Source: JADZFO01 sp964512635 (GTDB taxonomy: Bacteria; 4484-113; JAFGCY01). From it: a stretch of 64,000 bases of DNA. Positions 8,537 through 16,326 of the stretch are shown in pieces. Position 1 is the stretch's first letter; each line of letters opens with the position of its first letter. The translations under genes and the position numbers were made by a program. The notes beneath the pieces were generated by a model. That model had not been told where the DNA came from, did not search any database, and saw nothing but the letters and a program-made list of their open reading frames with translations. The DNA lies in contig CAZEJB010000010.1 in NCBI GenBank assembly GCA_964512635.1, positions 44,629 through 108,628 of the forward strand. Direction: 5' to 3'.

Positions 8537-9952
8537 TCAGGAGTCAGTTGCCGTCGCAGTGCTGCTCCCGGCCGGCGTTTCAGCCGGGCTCTCTGTCGCT
8601 GCTGCCGGAGCATCACCTGCATCCTGGCGGACAAAGTGCAGCACCTGATTGCCCTGGGCATCCGTCACATAGCAGTTGCGGCCGTCGTCAGAGAGGTCGA
8701 TAGCCTGCGGCATCGACAGCAGCCCGCGGCCAAAGCTGCCGATCCGCTCAAAGCGGCTGTTAAGGATCGCCACTTCCAGCCGGTCGGCGTCCAGCACATA
8801 GATATCTCCGCTGGGCGCCACATCCAGGTCCATCGGCCGGACAAAGCGCTGGAAACCTTCCGGGTCGGTCGCGCTGAAGACGCGCAGCAGCTTGCCCCAG
8901 TAGAACTGGTCACTGGTATGGCCGTCAAAGACCTGCATCCGGGCATTGCCCATATCGCAGGTGATGATCTTGTCGAAGGCGACGCAGATGCCCCGCACGT
9001 CGTTGAATTCCGCGGGTCCGCCGCCGGCGCTGGAGGTCATCGCCAGGTATTCAAGGTACTGCTCGTGGCCCTTAGCGCCTTCGCGGGCATCAAGGATGCG
9101 TGCGAGGTTCATCTGGGTGGCAATGTTATTCGTACCCCACCAGGGCGCTTTGGGCAGCGGGCGGTAGAGCCGCGCACAGTTACCCCAGGGCTCGCTGATA
9201 GCGATGCAGTTGCGGCCGGCGGAGATATAGCGGGGCCAGCCGTACTTGGCGTTGTCCTTGAACTCGGGTACGCCGAGATCCTCCAGGCTGCCGAGGAAGG
9301 GGTCGGGCAGGGCAAAGAGGCGCACTCCGGACTCACGGGTAAAGCGAGATTCCAGTCCGGTGCGGGCCCAGTCAACCGCCCAGAGCTTGCCTTCCCGTAT
9401 ATCGACATCGGCGATTCGAAACAGGCGGCCCTCGCTGCCGGCCCAGGGCTGGCCATACTGCGCATCCCAGTGCGTTGGGTCTCCCTTGCGCTTGCCGCTG
9501 TCCTCGTAAAGCCGGCGGTTGTCGGGCAAAAGTTCTTTCAGCGGAACGCCCTGGCCGTACTCACGCTTGAAGTCGCCATTGGCCGAGAAGACCTGAAGCC
9601 GGCTGATGCCGAGGTCGCAGACCCAGACCTCGCCACCCGTCGCGGCCACGCCGGCGATTTCCTTGAAGCCGCCGGGTTCAAAGCGCTGCTGCCAGGGATC
9701 GCTGGAATCATTGGCCGCAACTGCGTCGCCGCCGAAGCTGGGCGCCAAGTCCCACTGCTGGGCCTGGGCCTTCAGCCGCGGATCGATCCGCAGATCCGGC
9801 TCGGCCCGCTCGAGACATGAACTGAGCCCAAGCAGCAGCAGGCCGGCGGCCAGGGTCAGGCTTACAGCCTTGCCGGCCCGCCCAACGGTCGCACGCGCGC
9901 AGGCGGCCACCGTAGTGGAGTGTGTGCGCGGCTGGCGAGGCGTAAAAATCAT
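8537..9952 (-). CDS. Lipoprotein with NHL-type beta-propeller repeats
   Basis: A 471-residue protein. An unusually long N-region precedes LAAGLLLLGLSSC, a lipobox with Cys at residue 46. The rest contains NHL/6-bladed propeller repeats such as GGEVWVCDLGISRLQVFSAN, IITCDMGNARMQVFDG, SGDIYVLDADRLEVAIL and GRNCYVTDAQGNQVLHF. The C-terminus is an Ala/Thr/Glu-rich disordered tail. It is likely an envelope protein-binding scaffold; a specific ligand cannot be given. The ATG overlaps the stop of the LmeA-like gene by four bases (ATGA), making it the last member of a minus-strand operon starting near 12148. Confidence 0.75.
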   Translation of the reverse strand: MIFTPRQPRTHSTTVAACARATVGRAGKAVSLTLAAGLLLLGLSSCLERAEPDLRIDPRLKAQAQQWDLAPSFGGDAVAANDSSDPWQQRFEPGGFKEIAGVAATGGEVWVCDLGISRLQVFSANGDFKREYGQGVPLKELLPDNRRLYEDSGKRKGDPTHWDAQYGQPWAGSEGRLFRIADVDIREGKLWAVDWARTGLESRFTRESGVRLFALPDPFLGSLEDLGVPEFKDNAKYGWPRYISAGRNCIAISEPWGNCARLYRPLPKAPWWGTNNIATQMNLARILDAREGAKGHEQYLEYLAMTSSAGGGPAEFNDVRGICVAFDKIITCDMGNARMQVFDGHTSDQFYWGKLLRVFSATDPEGFQRFVRPMDLDVAPSGDIYVLDADRLEVAILNSRFERIGSFGRGLLSMPQAIDLSDDGRNCYVTDAQGNQVLHFVRQDAGDAPAAATESPAETPAGSSTATATDS

Positions 9953-10653
9953 GCGTTGCCGGACACGATTATATGGCCGTCCTGCGGCTTGATGTCCTTT
10001 ATCCGCAGGTCAAAGTCGTAGTTCAGCTTTTCCCGGGCGAGTTTGATCTCTTTCTGACTCTTCGCGCGGAACTTCGCCAGGTCATAAACCGGGTTTACTT
10101 CCTTCTCGATTGTCTTGTTCAAACCCTTGGGCAGGCCCACACCGCTGACCTTGCTTTTGTCGATGTAGAACATCAGGAGCGTCTCTTTCTCCATCTTCAG
10201 GTCGCCGGTGACGCTGTAGGACACCTTGGAGCCGAAGATGACCGGATAGTGCCCGGACAAGGTCAGGCCCTCTTCCTTGATCGTAATGGTCGTATCTTTG
10301 AGCTTGTCGACCTGTTCCTGCAGCGCGCTGGTCAGCTCGGACTGGCCGATATCACTGGTCCAGGCCACGCCGCCGATGCTCAGCTTGCCATCGCTGCCCT
10401 TCGTCACTTTTTCAACGGTAAAGCTGGCTTTGCGCAGCAGCAGCGGGTCCATGGTCAGGTTCTTGAAGTTGAAAACGATGCTTTTGCATCCGCTGGCACT
10501 GACGCCGGTGGCGTCCACCGTCACTTCCTCCAGCGGGGCCGGCTGCTCCTTCAGCACGATAGCGGCAAGCTCTTTTTCCAGCTTGCTTTCGTTTACGCCA
10601 TTCTTGAGCTGGGCCCCAAGGGTCAGCATCAGCAGTGCAATCAGATCGGCCAT
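9949..10653 (-). CDS. LmeA-like (DUF2993-type) phospholipid-binding protein, putative
   Basis: A 234-residue protein. After a short hydrophobic start (MADLIALLMLTLGAQ) it resembles DUF2993/LmeA: a strand-rich domain that repeatedly reads SIVFNFKNLTMDPLLLRKA, LTSALQEQVDKL, ITIKEEGLTLSGHYPVIF and LLMFYIDKSKVSGVGLP. That family has a lipid-binding tubular fold. The match is by pattern and is not certain. It overlaps tmk by 13 bases upstream and the NHL lipoprotein by 4 bases downstream, so expression is tightly coupled. Confidence 0.6.
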   Translation of the reverse strand: MADLIALLMLTLGAQLKNGVNESKLEKELAAIVLKEQPAPLEEVTVDATGVSASGCKSIVFNFKNLTMDPLLLRKASFTVEKVTKGSDGKLSIGGVAWTSDIGQSELTSALQEQVDKLKDTTITIKEEGLTLSGHYPVIFGSKVSYSVTGDLKMEKETLLMFYIDKSKVSGVGLPKGLNKTIEKEVNPVYDLAKFRAKSQKEIKLAREKLNYDFDLRIKDIKPQDGHIIVSGNA

Positions 10654-11291
10654 TTTTTCTCCACCGCCGCCTTGATCGCCTCAGCGACCTGGCTGATATC
10701 AAGACGGGCATCAATCAGGATTATTCGCTGCGCTTCAGATTGCTGCAGCTTAAGGTACCTGGTTCTGACCCGCTCGAAGTATTCCAGGTTGCGTTGCTCG
10801 ATTGCGTCCAGTCCACCGGCGTGGCCGGGGCCAGCTTCAGCCTGGGTGCCGGCGCTGCTGCGGCGCTGCAGTGCGATCTCTGCGTCTATATCCAGCAGCA
10901 GGGTCAGGTCCGGCTGCAGTCCCCCGGTAGCCAGGCTCGTGACGGCCTCCAGCCCAGCCTCGGGAAAGACCTGCAGCGCGCCCTGATAGGCCAGGGTGCT
11001 GTCGGTGTAGCGGTCAAGGATCACGCAGTTGCCGCTGGCCAGGGCTGGGCGCACCAGTTCGTGCAGCAGCTCTGCCCTGGCGGCGGCAAAAAGCAGCAGC
11101 TCTGCGCCGGGGCTGGCCGCCGCGCCGCTTTTCAGCAGGCGCCGCAGCTCTTCTCCCAGCGGTGTGCCGCCGGGCTCACGGAAGACCTGGGTGGCCCAGC
11201 CACGCTGCTCGCAGTAGGCCTGCAGCATGGCCGCCTGGGTGCTCTTACCTACACCGTCGAGACCCTCAAGAGTAATCAGCCGGCCGGGCAT
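10641..11291 (-). CDS. tmk: Thymidylate kinase
   Basis: A 216-residue enzyme that phosphorylates dTMP to dTDP. Motifs: P-loop EGLDGVGKST, FREPGGTPLGE, and the DR motif in ILDRYTDSTLAYQG. Length is normal for bacterial Tmk. The ATG overlaps the preceding stop by one base and the end overlaps the LmeA-like gene by 13 bases, all in one operon whose other members are envelope proteins. Confidence 0.96.
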   Translation of the reverse strand: MPGRLITLEGLDGVGKSTQAAMLQAYCEQRGWATQVFREPGGTPLGEELRRLLKSGAAASPGAELLLFAAARAELLHELVRPALASGNCVILDRYTDSTLAYQGALQVFPEAGLEAVTSLATGGLQPDLTLLLDIDAEIALQRRSSAGTQAEAGPGHAGGLDAIEQRNLEYFERVRTRYLKLQQSEAQRIILIDARLDISQVAEAIKAAVEKKWPI

Positions 11292-12148
11292 CAGTATTGC
11301 CCCCGCAGCTCGTTTGATTCCTGACCTGCTTCTGTGCTGTCTTTGCCCTGGGAGTCACTCTCGTCGGAAAGTTCACCAGATGCCTCGGCCTCGCCGGTAT
11401 TTCCCGCATCATCTTTTTCGGTATCTTTGTCCGAGCCGTTGCCGGTCAGCGAGATCGGGTCGGCATCGTCCGGCGGGGACGGCGTGAGCATCTCACCTTT
11501 ACGTTTTGGCAGGCGGCCGAGCTTTTCCAGCTCGTCGCCGACACTGAGCACCAGATCCTGCAGCACCCGCTTTTCCAGCTCCTTTTCGGTGCGGATGCGC
11601 TGGCTGTAGGCCTTGTATCGGTCCGGGTCGATTTTGCCGTCGGCCAGCAGCAGGCCCTCTGTGCACTCAACGAGGCGCCAGCGCAGCTTGCCGCGGGCCT
11701 GGGGCTCGCTAGCGGTCATGCTGGGCCAGGAGCCGCCGGCTATCTGCACGCCGCCAAAGCTGCCGTCCAGCAGCGCATCAACATTGGCGGCCTGTCCGAG
11801 ATTAACGGCTTCATTGAGCAGCAGCGGCGTGTCGCCAAGCCCGCTGCCGAGGCTCTCGGGGTCAAGCACCACAAACTCCACGCCCTTGAAACGGGCGGCG
11901 AGGCGGGCCTGCAGCATGCGGCTCAGGCTCGCTGCCAGCTTCGGCTGCTCGGCATCGTCGCGCAGCGGCACGATGCCGACGCGCAGCAGCGGGCTTGCCG
12001 GGGCGGAATGTCCAGCAGAAGAGCTATGGCCGGCCGCAGCGGCAGGCTCGGCCGCCCGCGCCGTCGGCAGGAACAGGCAGAGCGCAAAGCAGGCGGCCAG
12101 CAGAAGCGCAAACAGGCGCACAGGCATAAAGACGTGGAATTGCCCCAT
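11291..12148 (-). CDS. Exported hypothetical protein with TolB/CsgG-like N-terminal motif
   Basis: A 285-residue protein with a signal peptide (LFALLLAACFALCLFLPTARA). The mature region begins LLRVGIVPLRDDAEQPKLAASLSRML and continues VDALLDGSFGGVQIAGG, resembling the N-terminal domain of TolB or CsgG-type periplasmic proteins (inference). The last 70 residues are an acidic Ser/Glu/Asp tail. The start is ambiguous: ATG at 12148 lies eight bases after a TAGAAT box and is preferred; ATG at 12127 gives a tighter signal peptide. First gene of the operon that includes tmk. Confidence 0.65.
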   Translation of the reverse strand: MGQFHVFMPVRLFALLLAACFALCLFLPTARAAEPAAAAGHSSSAGHSAPASPLLRVGIVPLRDDAEQPKLAASLSRMLQARLAARFKGVEFVVLDPESLGSGLGDTPLLLNEAVNLGQAANVDALLDGSFGGVQIAGGSWPSMTASEPQARGKLRWRLVECTEGLLLADGKIDPDRYKAYSQRIRTEKELEKRVLQDLVLSVGDELEKLGRLPKRKGEMLTPSPPDDADPISLTGNGSDKDTEKDDAGNTGEAEASGELSDESDSQGKDSTEAGQESNELRGQY

Positions 12149-12156
12149 CCGTTGCA

Positions 12157-12162
12157 ATTCTA
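12157..12162 (-). promoter_or_regulatory. -10 box TAGAAT of the tmk operon
   Basis: It lies eight bases before the ATG at 12148, close to the spacing seen at other leaderless starts here. Confidence 0.45.
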
Positions 12163-12202
12163 GCCCCGGGGCTTTGGCGGGGCCGGGTCGTGCGGCGGAT
12201 GC

Positions 12203-12208
12203 TATCGT
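12203..12208 (+). promoter_or_regulatory. -10 box TATCGT, leaderless start
   Basis: Six bases separate it from the GTG start of the CAP-domain gene. Confidence 0.45.
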
Positions 12209-12214
12209 TCCGCC

Positions 12215-12856
12215 GTGCTGATTCGACCCCTCGCCGCGCTGTGCGCGCTAAGTCTGAGCCTGTGTCTGGCCGCCTGCGGCGGCGGGTCTTCCAGTGAGCC
12301 GCCGATTGACGGCTGGCCGCCGACCGCGCCGCGCCAGCCCCAGCGCCTGCAGCTTGTCGCCCCGGATGAACCCGACCCGCTGCTGTGGTGGCAGAAGAAC
12401 ATCCTCAGCCTGGTGCCGCCCGGAACCTATCAGACCGAGTACTACCGCAGCCGCTGCGCGGAGGTGGTCGCCGCAACCAACGAGCGCCGCGCCGTCTATG
12501 GACTGGAGCCGGTGGAGGAACTGCCTGGCCTGGACCGCGTCGCCCAGGCCCACGCGATGGACCAGGCGATCCGCGACTACTGGTCGCATCTGAACCCCGA
12601 AGCGCTCAGCAGCCGCCAGCGGATAGCCGCCGCCGGGCTGGGGAAGGTCAGCGCGGGGGGAGAGAACAGCGCCATCAGCGTGCACGGCTTTGGCAACGGC
12701 CTGGGCATAGTGACTTCCTTTGAGCACCATGTGGGCCACCGCGAGCTGCTGCTCAGCCCGGATGTGAAGTACATCGGGGTGGGTATCTACGACTTCGGCC
12801 CGGGGGAGAACGAGTTCATCGTGCAGCTGCTCGTCGACTTTGAAACGCAGCCCTGA
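12215..12856 (+). CDS. CAP/SCP-domain lipoprotein
   Basis: A 213-residue lipoprotein starting at GTG. ALCALSLSLCLAAC is the lipobox (Cys at residue 21), followed by a Gly/Ser and Pro-rich linker. Residues about 80-210 are a CAP (SCP/PR1) domain: VVAATNERRAVYGLEPVEEL, VAQAHAMDQAIRDYWSH, GGENSAI and HHVGHRELLLSPDVKYIGVGI, containing the conserved His and Glu residues of the CAP cavity. CAP proteins are secreted; roles include lipid binding or proteolysis, so the function is open. Confidence 0.87.
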   Translation: MLIRPLAALCALSLSLCLAACGGGSSSEPPIDGWPPTAPRQPQRLQLVAPDEPDPLLWWQKNILSLVPPGTYQTEYYRSRCAEVVAATNERRAVYGLEPVEELPGLDRVAQAHAMDQAIRDYWSHLNPEALSSRQRIAAAGLGKVSAGGENSAISVHGFGNGLGIVTSFEHHVGHRELLLSPDVKYIGVGIYDFGPGENEFIVQLLVDFETQP

Positions 12857-12892
12857 ACCCAGTGCGCAGGACGGCTGACCGCGACGGTCTGC

Positions 12893-12898
12893 TAACAT
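12893..12898 (+). promoter_or_regulatory. -10 box TAACAT before HAD phosphatase
   Basis: Eight bases before the GTG at 12907; supports that start over the GTG at 12862. Confidence 0.4.
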
Positions 12899-12906
12899 CT
12901 CGCGCC

Positions 12907-13764
12907 GTGATAAAGCCCCGCCCACAACTGATCCTGCTTGACGCTGACGGCGTGCTCTGGCGCGGCGGCCAGGTTATTCCCGACGCCCCGGACTTCATAG
13001 CCCGGGCTCAGCGCGCCGGATGCCGCTGTGTGCTGGTCAGCAACAACGCCGGACCGGACCGGCCGAGCTATGCCGCCAAATGCGCACGTCTCGGGCTGGG
13101 GCTTGAGGAAGCGGACATTTTCAGCGTGAACCATATCGCCGGCCCTTTCATCGCCGCGCGCTACCCTGGCGCACGGGTGCTGGTGCTGGGCAGTGAGATG
13201 CTCTGCGCCAGTGTTGGCCGGCATGTCGCCGATGTGACCTCCGGCGCGGCCTGGCTGGCTGAGCACGGTCTCGACGGGCGGCTGGAGAAGCCCGAGCAGC
13301 TGGCTGTCCTGCGCGAGGCTCAATACGACATAGTGCTCTGCGGCATCGACATCAACGTCAGCTATGCCAAGCTGGCGCTGGCCTGCGTGGCGCTGGAGCG
13401 CGGGGCGCAGCTGATTGCAGCGAACCACGATCCAACATTTCCCTTTGAGGATGGCATGACCCTGCCGGGAAACGGCAGCATGGTGGAACTGCTGGCGCGG
13501 GTTGCCGCGGTGCCCTATGTCAGCCTCGGCAAACCCGAGCTGCACATTCTGGAGCAGATCGAGGCGGAGACCGGGATTGAACGATCCGGCATGCTGATGA
13601 TCGGCGACCGCATTGATACAGATATAGAGCTGGCCCGCAATGCCGGGATCCCCGCCTTCCTGGTGCTGACCGGGGTCAGCACGGCGGCTGATGCCTTAAG
13701 GCTGAATCCGCCGATGGAAGCAGCGGGGACCCTGAGCGACATTGCAGTGCGTCTGGGTTTCTAA
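12907..13764 (+). CDS. HAD-superfamily phosphatase, NagD/phosphoglycolate phosphatase-like
   Basis: A 285-residue protein if begun at GTG 12907. Motif I LILLDADGVLWRG (catalytic Asp pair), motif II VLVSNNAG, substrate lysine SLGKPELHIL and motif III MLMIGDRIDTDIELARNAG. The arrangement with a C2 cap between motifs II and III is that of the NagD/PNPase-like group, which acts on small phosphate esters or nucleotides. An in-frame GTG at 12862 would add 15 residues with no family similarity. The substrate is not predictable from sequence. Confidence 0.88.
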   Translation: MIKPRPQLILLDADGVLWRGGQVIPDAPDFIARAQRAGCRCVLVSNNAGPDRPSYAAKCARLGLGLEEADIFSVNHIAGPFIAARYPGARVLVLGSEMLCASVGRHVADVTSGAAWLAEHGLDGRLEKPEQLAVLREAQYDIVLCGIDINVSYAKLALACVALERGAQLIAANHDPTFPFEDGMTLPGNGSMVELLARVAAVPYVSLGKPELHILEQIEAETGIERSGMLMIGDRIDTDIELARNAGIPAFLVLTGVSTAADALRLNPPMEAAGTLSDIAVRLGF

Positions 13765-13776
13765 GGCAGCCTCTTT

Positions 13777-13953
13777 TTAGGCCGGACGGCGCAGCAGGAC
13801 GGCGATCAGCAGACCGATCGGACCGAGCAGCAGACCAAGCACGAGGCCCAGCGCGCCGCTGATCAGATAGCCGACAATCGCACAGATAATGTTCAGGCCA
13901 CCGATATAGGGCCAGTAGCCATACGAGGCCAGAAGAAGCATCGGGAGTTCCAT
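13777..13953 (-). CDS. Small hydrophobic membrane protein (58 aa), copy 1
   Basis: Starts MELPMLLLASYGYWPY and consists of GLNIICAIVGYLISGALG plus GLVLGLLLGPIGLLIAVLLRR, i.e. two closely spaced membrane segments with a basic end. AAGGAGGA eight bases before the ATG is a very strong ribosome site. A close paralog lies at 46329-46514; the segment GYWPYxGGLNIICAIxGYL is nearly identical in both. It resembles small YqaE/Pmp3-like membrane proteins only in size. Function unknown. Confidence 0.8.
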   Translation of the reverse strand: MELPMLLLASYGYWPYIGGLNIICAIVGYLISGALGLVLGLLLGPIGLLIAVLLRRPA

Positions 13954-14050
13954 TACAAATTCCTCCTTGCACAAATCAACAAGCTTCCCTGCTTGCAGGT
14001 GGTCAGACCAGCGGGGGAAGAATTGGTTCAGCCCGGACAGTCGCCGGTTC

Positions 14051-14056
14051 TAAAAT
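14051..14056 (+). promoter_or_regulatory. -10 box TAAAAT, leaderless start of epimerase
   Basis: Exactly six bases before the ATG at 14063 with no ribosome site. Confidence 0.65.
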
Positions 14057-14062
14057 AGGCCA

Positions 14063-14482
14063 ATGTTTCACCTTGACCACATCGGCATCGCCGTCCGCTC
14101 CCTGGCTGTCAGCGTGCCGCAGTATTGCCGCCTGCTCGGCCTTGACGAAAGCACAGTGGAGTACCACGAAGTACCCAGCGAAAAGGTGCGCATCGCGATG
14201 CTGAAAGGCAACACGACCCTCGAGCTGCTGGAGGCGACTGAAGCTGATACTTCGCTGACGCGTTTCATTGACAAGCGCGGAGAAGGCTTTCACCACTGGT
14301 GTTTTCGTGCCCCTGCTCCGCTGGAGGACAAGCTGGCACAGCTGGGGTCACAGGGCTTTGAGCTGCTGGACCAGACGCCACGGATCGGAGCTGAAGGCCG
14401 GGTTTGTTTCATCCACCCGCGCTCCAGCGGCGGCATCCTGACTGAGTTTGTCGAGGAAGGCTCAGGACCCCTGGAGCACTAG
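14063..14482 (+). CDS. mce: Methylmalonyl-CoA epimerase
   Basis: A 139-residue VOC-fold metalloenzyme that interconverts (S)- and (R)-methylmalonyl-CoA for the mutase. It shows the family order: FHLDHIGIAV (metal His), LELLEATE, FIDKRGEGFHHWCFR (second His), IHPRSSGGILTEFVEE (metal Glu). Length matches the family. The gene stands alone with its own leaderless-type promoter; its partners meaB and mcmA1 are elsewhere in the window. Confidence 0.95.
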   Translation: MFHLDHIGIAVRSLAVSVPQYCRLLGLDESTVEYHEVPSEKVRIAMLKGNTTLELLEATEADTSLTRFIDKRGEGFHHWCFRAPAPLEDKLAQLGSQGFELLDQTPRIGAEGRVCFIHPRSSGGILTEFVEEGSGPLEH

Positions 14483-14491
14483 AAGGGCGGG

Positions 14492-15619
14492 CTAGTGGCC
14501 GGCTCCATGGCCGAGCCCGGCGCTCATGTCAAAGATCGGCACGCCGTTGAGCTGCAGGACGACCAGCACGATGTAAAGCGCATAGAGCACGCCGCAGAAA
14601 ACCAGCACAAGCGGGTGAACTTCACGGGTGATGCGCAGGTTGATCAGGACCGCCAGTGCGCCAACCACGCCGATCATGCCCCCGACGAAGGCCGGGTGGG
14701 TGGGGGAGAAGTTCCAGTTGAGGAAGATCAGCCCGAGGCTGATCGGGAAGGTGCTTTGGAAGACCATCGCACCGCTGATGTTGCCCATCGCCAGGGTGTC
14801 CTTGCCGCGGCTCACCCAGATAGCCGAGTTGAACTTCTCAGGCAGCTCAGTGGCTACCGGCACAATCAGCAGCGCCAGCACCAGGGGGTTGACGCCGATG
14901 GCTGCGGCCAGGGTGCTGAAGTGATGCACAAAGGAATGCGCGCCATAGAACATCAATCCCAGCGCGCTGATCAGCTGCAGCAGGATGATGCGCTTGCGCG
15001 GATCATGCGACTCGCGCCAGACTCGGCCCACATGCAGGGGATGCAGTTCCTCGGCATCGCTGTGACCATGCGTCGCACCGGCCTTGAGAGTATGGGCGAG
15101 ATACACGAAATAGGTGGTCATCATCAGGCCGGCCAGCACCCAGTCGAGGACCAGGGGCATGTCGTGCCAGTAGTGCTTGAGCAGACCCGCGCCGCAGCCG
15201 AGGCTGAATGCGATCAGGAAGAAGATGACGTCGTTCTCGATGATCTCGGCCTTGACGTCAAACATCTTGGCGTTGGGTTTGCGGGCCCGGGTCAGGTAGT
15301 AGGTCGTACCGACCAGGCAGAAGGCCAGGGTGCCCAGCATGAATGGTGCGCCGATGATCGCCCCAAGGCCCACGTCCTGAGCGGTGCTTTCCGGCGTGCG
15401 CAGGGTGCCGTGGGTCCAGTCCTGGAAGATCGCGACGATCGGGATGATCGTTTCCGGCAGGGCGGTACCCACCGCGGCCAGTACGCTGCCGACCGCGCCT
15501 TCGCTTAGTTTCAGCTTGCGGCCCAGCCACTCGATACCGTTGGTGAACAGCTCCGCCGCAGCCAGAATCATGGCCAGGCTGAAGATCGTCCACAGGACTG
15601 AGATGAGGATTGGTGACAT
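14492..15619 (-). CDS. Sodium/calcium exchanger family membrane protein
   Basis: A 375-residue protein with about 10-11 membrane segments and two alpha repeats: GSVLAAVGTALPETIIPIV (residues ~43-62) and LALLIVPVATELPEKFNSAI with GNISGAMVFQSTFPI (residues ~245-295). The acidic residues in ALPE and ELPE are the expected cation ligands. A His-rich cytoplasmic loop (THGHSDAEELHPLH) separates the two halves. Probable Ca2+ (or other cation) efflux coupled to Na+ or H+. A TAGAAT box lies nine bases before the ATG. Confidence 0.88.
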   Translation of the reverse strand: MSPILISVLWTIFSLAMILAAAELFTNGIEWLGRKLKLSEGAVGSVLAAVGTALPETIIPIVAIFQDWTHGTLRTPESTAQDVGLGAIIGAPFMLGTLAFCLVGTTYYLTRARKPNAKMFDVKAEIIENDVIFFLIAFSLGCGAGLLKHYWHDMPLVLDWVLAGLMMTTYFVYLAHTLKAGATHGHSDAEELHPLHVGRVWRESHDPRKRIILLQLISALGLMFYGAHSFVHHFSTLAAAIGVNPLVLALLIVPVATELPEKFNSAIWVSRGKDTLAMGNISGAMVFQSTFPISLGLIFLNWNFSPTHPAFVGGMIGVVGALAVLINLRITREVHPLVLVFCGVLYALYIVLVVLQLNGVPIFDMSAGLGHGAGH

Positions 15620-15679
15620 CGGGCGGCTATTCTACTCGACCGGCCAGTTTCGCCTGAGACTGCGGGCCGGCGCGGCGCA

Positions 15680-16030
15680 TTAGTTAAGGTCCTTCAGCAC
15701 CCACTGCCCGTCTTTGAACTCAACGAACTGCTCAACACGCAGCTGCGCCTGCTTCAGGAAGGCGTTGCAGTGGCGGATCAGCCCGACGCCCTCCTCGAAA
15801 CGCTCGAGCATGGTTTCCAAAGGCAGCTCCCCGCGCTCCATTTCCGCGACCAGTCCTTCGAGCCGGGCGTAGGACTCCTCAAAGCGTGCATCCGGGGCCT
15901 GGGCGGCCGTGTCTTCCCCTGCGCGTTTGCTCATTGTGCGTTTCCTGCTCCCCCCGGCTGGGGCTGTATCCGGCGAGGGGCCCGGCTGCTGCTCTGGCCC
16001 GGTCTGATCTTCAAAGAGCTCGCCGCTCAT
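15680..16030 (-). CDS. xseB: Exodeoxyribonuclease VII small subunit
   Basis: The C-terminal 75 residues are XseB: FEESYARLEGLVAEMERGEL, PLETMLERFEEGVGLIRHCNAFLKQAQLRVE, the conserved helical hairpin that binds the XseA nuclease subunit. XseA is not in the window. The start is ambiguous. ATG 16030 lies six bases after a TACAAT box, the same geometry as other leaderless genes here, giving a 116-residue protein with a disordered Pro/Gly-rich leader. ATG 15934 has a weak AGGAA ribosome site and gives the usual ~84 residues. I annotate the longer form because of the promoter position. Confidence 0.85.
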   Translation of the reverse strand: MSGELFEDQTGPEQQPGPSPDTAPAGGSRKRTMSKRAGEDTAAQAPDARFEESYARLEGLVAEMERGELPLETMLERFEEGVGLIRHCNAFLKQAQLRVEQFVEFKDGQWVLKDLN

Positions 16031-16036
16031 GGGCCA

Positions 16037-16042
16037 ATTGTA
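16037..16042 (-). promoter_or_regulatory. -10 box TACAAT of xseB
   Basis: Six bases before the ATG at 16030. Confidence 0.6.
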
Positions 16043-16081
16043 GTCGACAGCTCTCTGAAAGTCGGAGTCTTTAGAAACAGA

Positions 16082-16104
16082 AATGCCGGGCGGAGCCCGG
16101 CATT
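16082..16104 (-). terminator. Hairpin, possible second terminator upstream of xseB
   Basis: Stem AATGCCGGGC / GCCCGGCATT with a 3-base loop, followed on the minus strand by TCTGTTTCT. The T-run is weak. Confidence 0.5.
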
Positions 16105-16202
16105 CGGTTGGAGTTTGAAAGCGACACTGTCTCGACGATTCCCCGCTGGTGCCCGGTTCACCGCCGTTCAAAAAGTCAGACGAGCGCGCCGCAATCTTGT
16201 TC

Positions 16203-16237
16203 GGAAAAAAGAAAAAGCGGGCCGGCGGGCCCGCTTT
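16203..16237 (-). terminator. Strong intrinsic terminator of the FapA-like gene
   Basis: Stem AAAGCGGGCC / GGCCCGCTTT with loop GGCG, followed on the minus strand by TTTTTCTTTTTT. Confidence 0.9.
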
Positions 16238-16326
16238 GCAACACCTGAAAGGAGTGTAGATTGCTTTCTGACTGCGGGACGCGTCCCGCTGATTCATTTA
16301 TCGGCAGCCCCGCCGCGGGCTTTAGT

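Noticed and set aside
15680..16297. 205-residue form of XseB
   Set aside because: The added N-terminus translates two terminator hairpins; starts at 16030 or 15934 are better.
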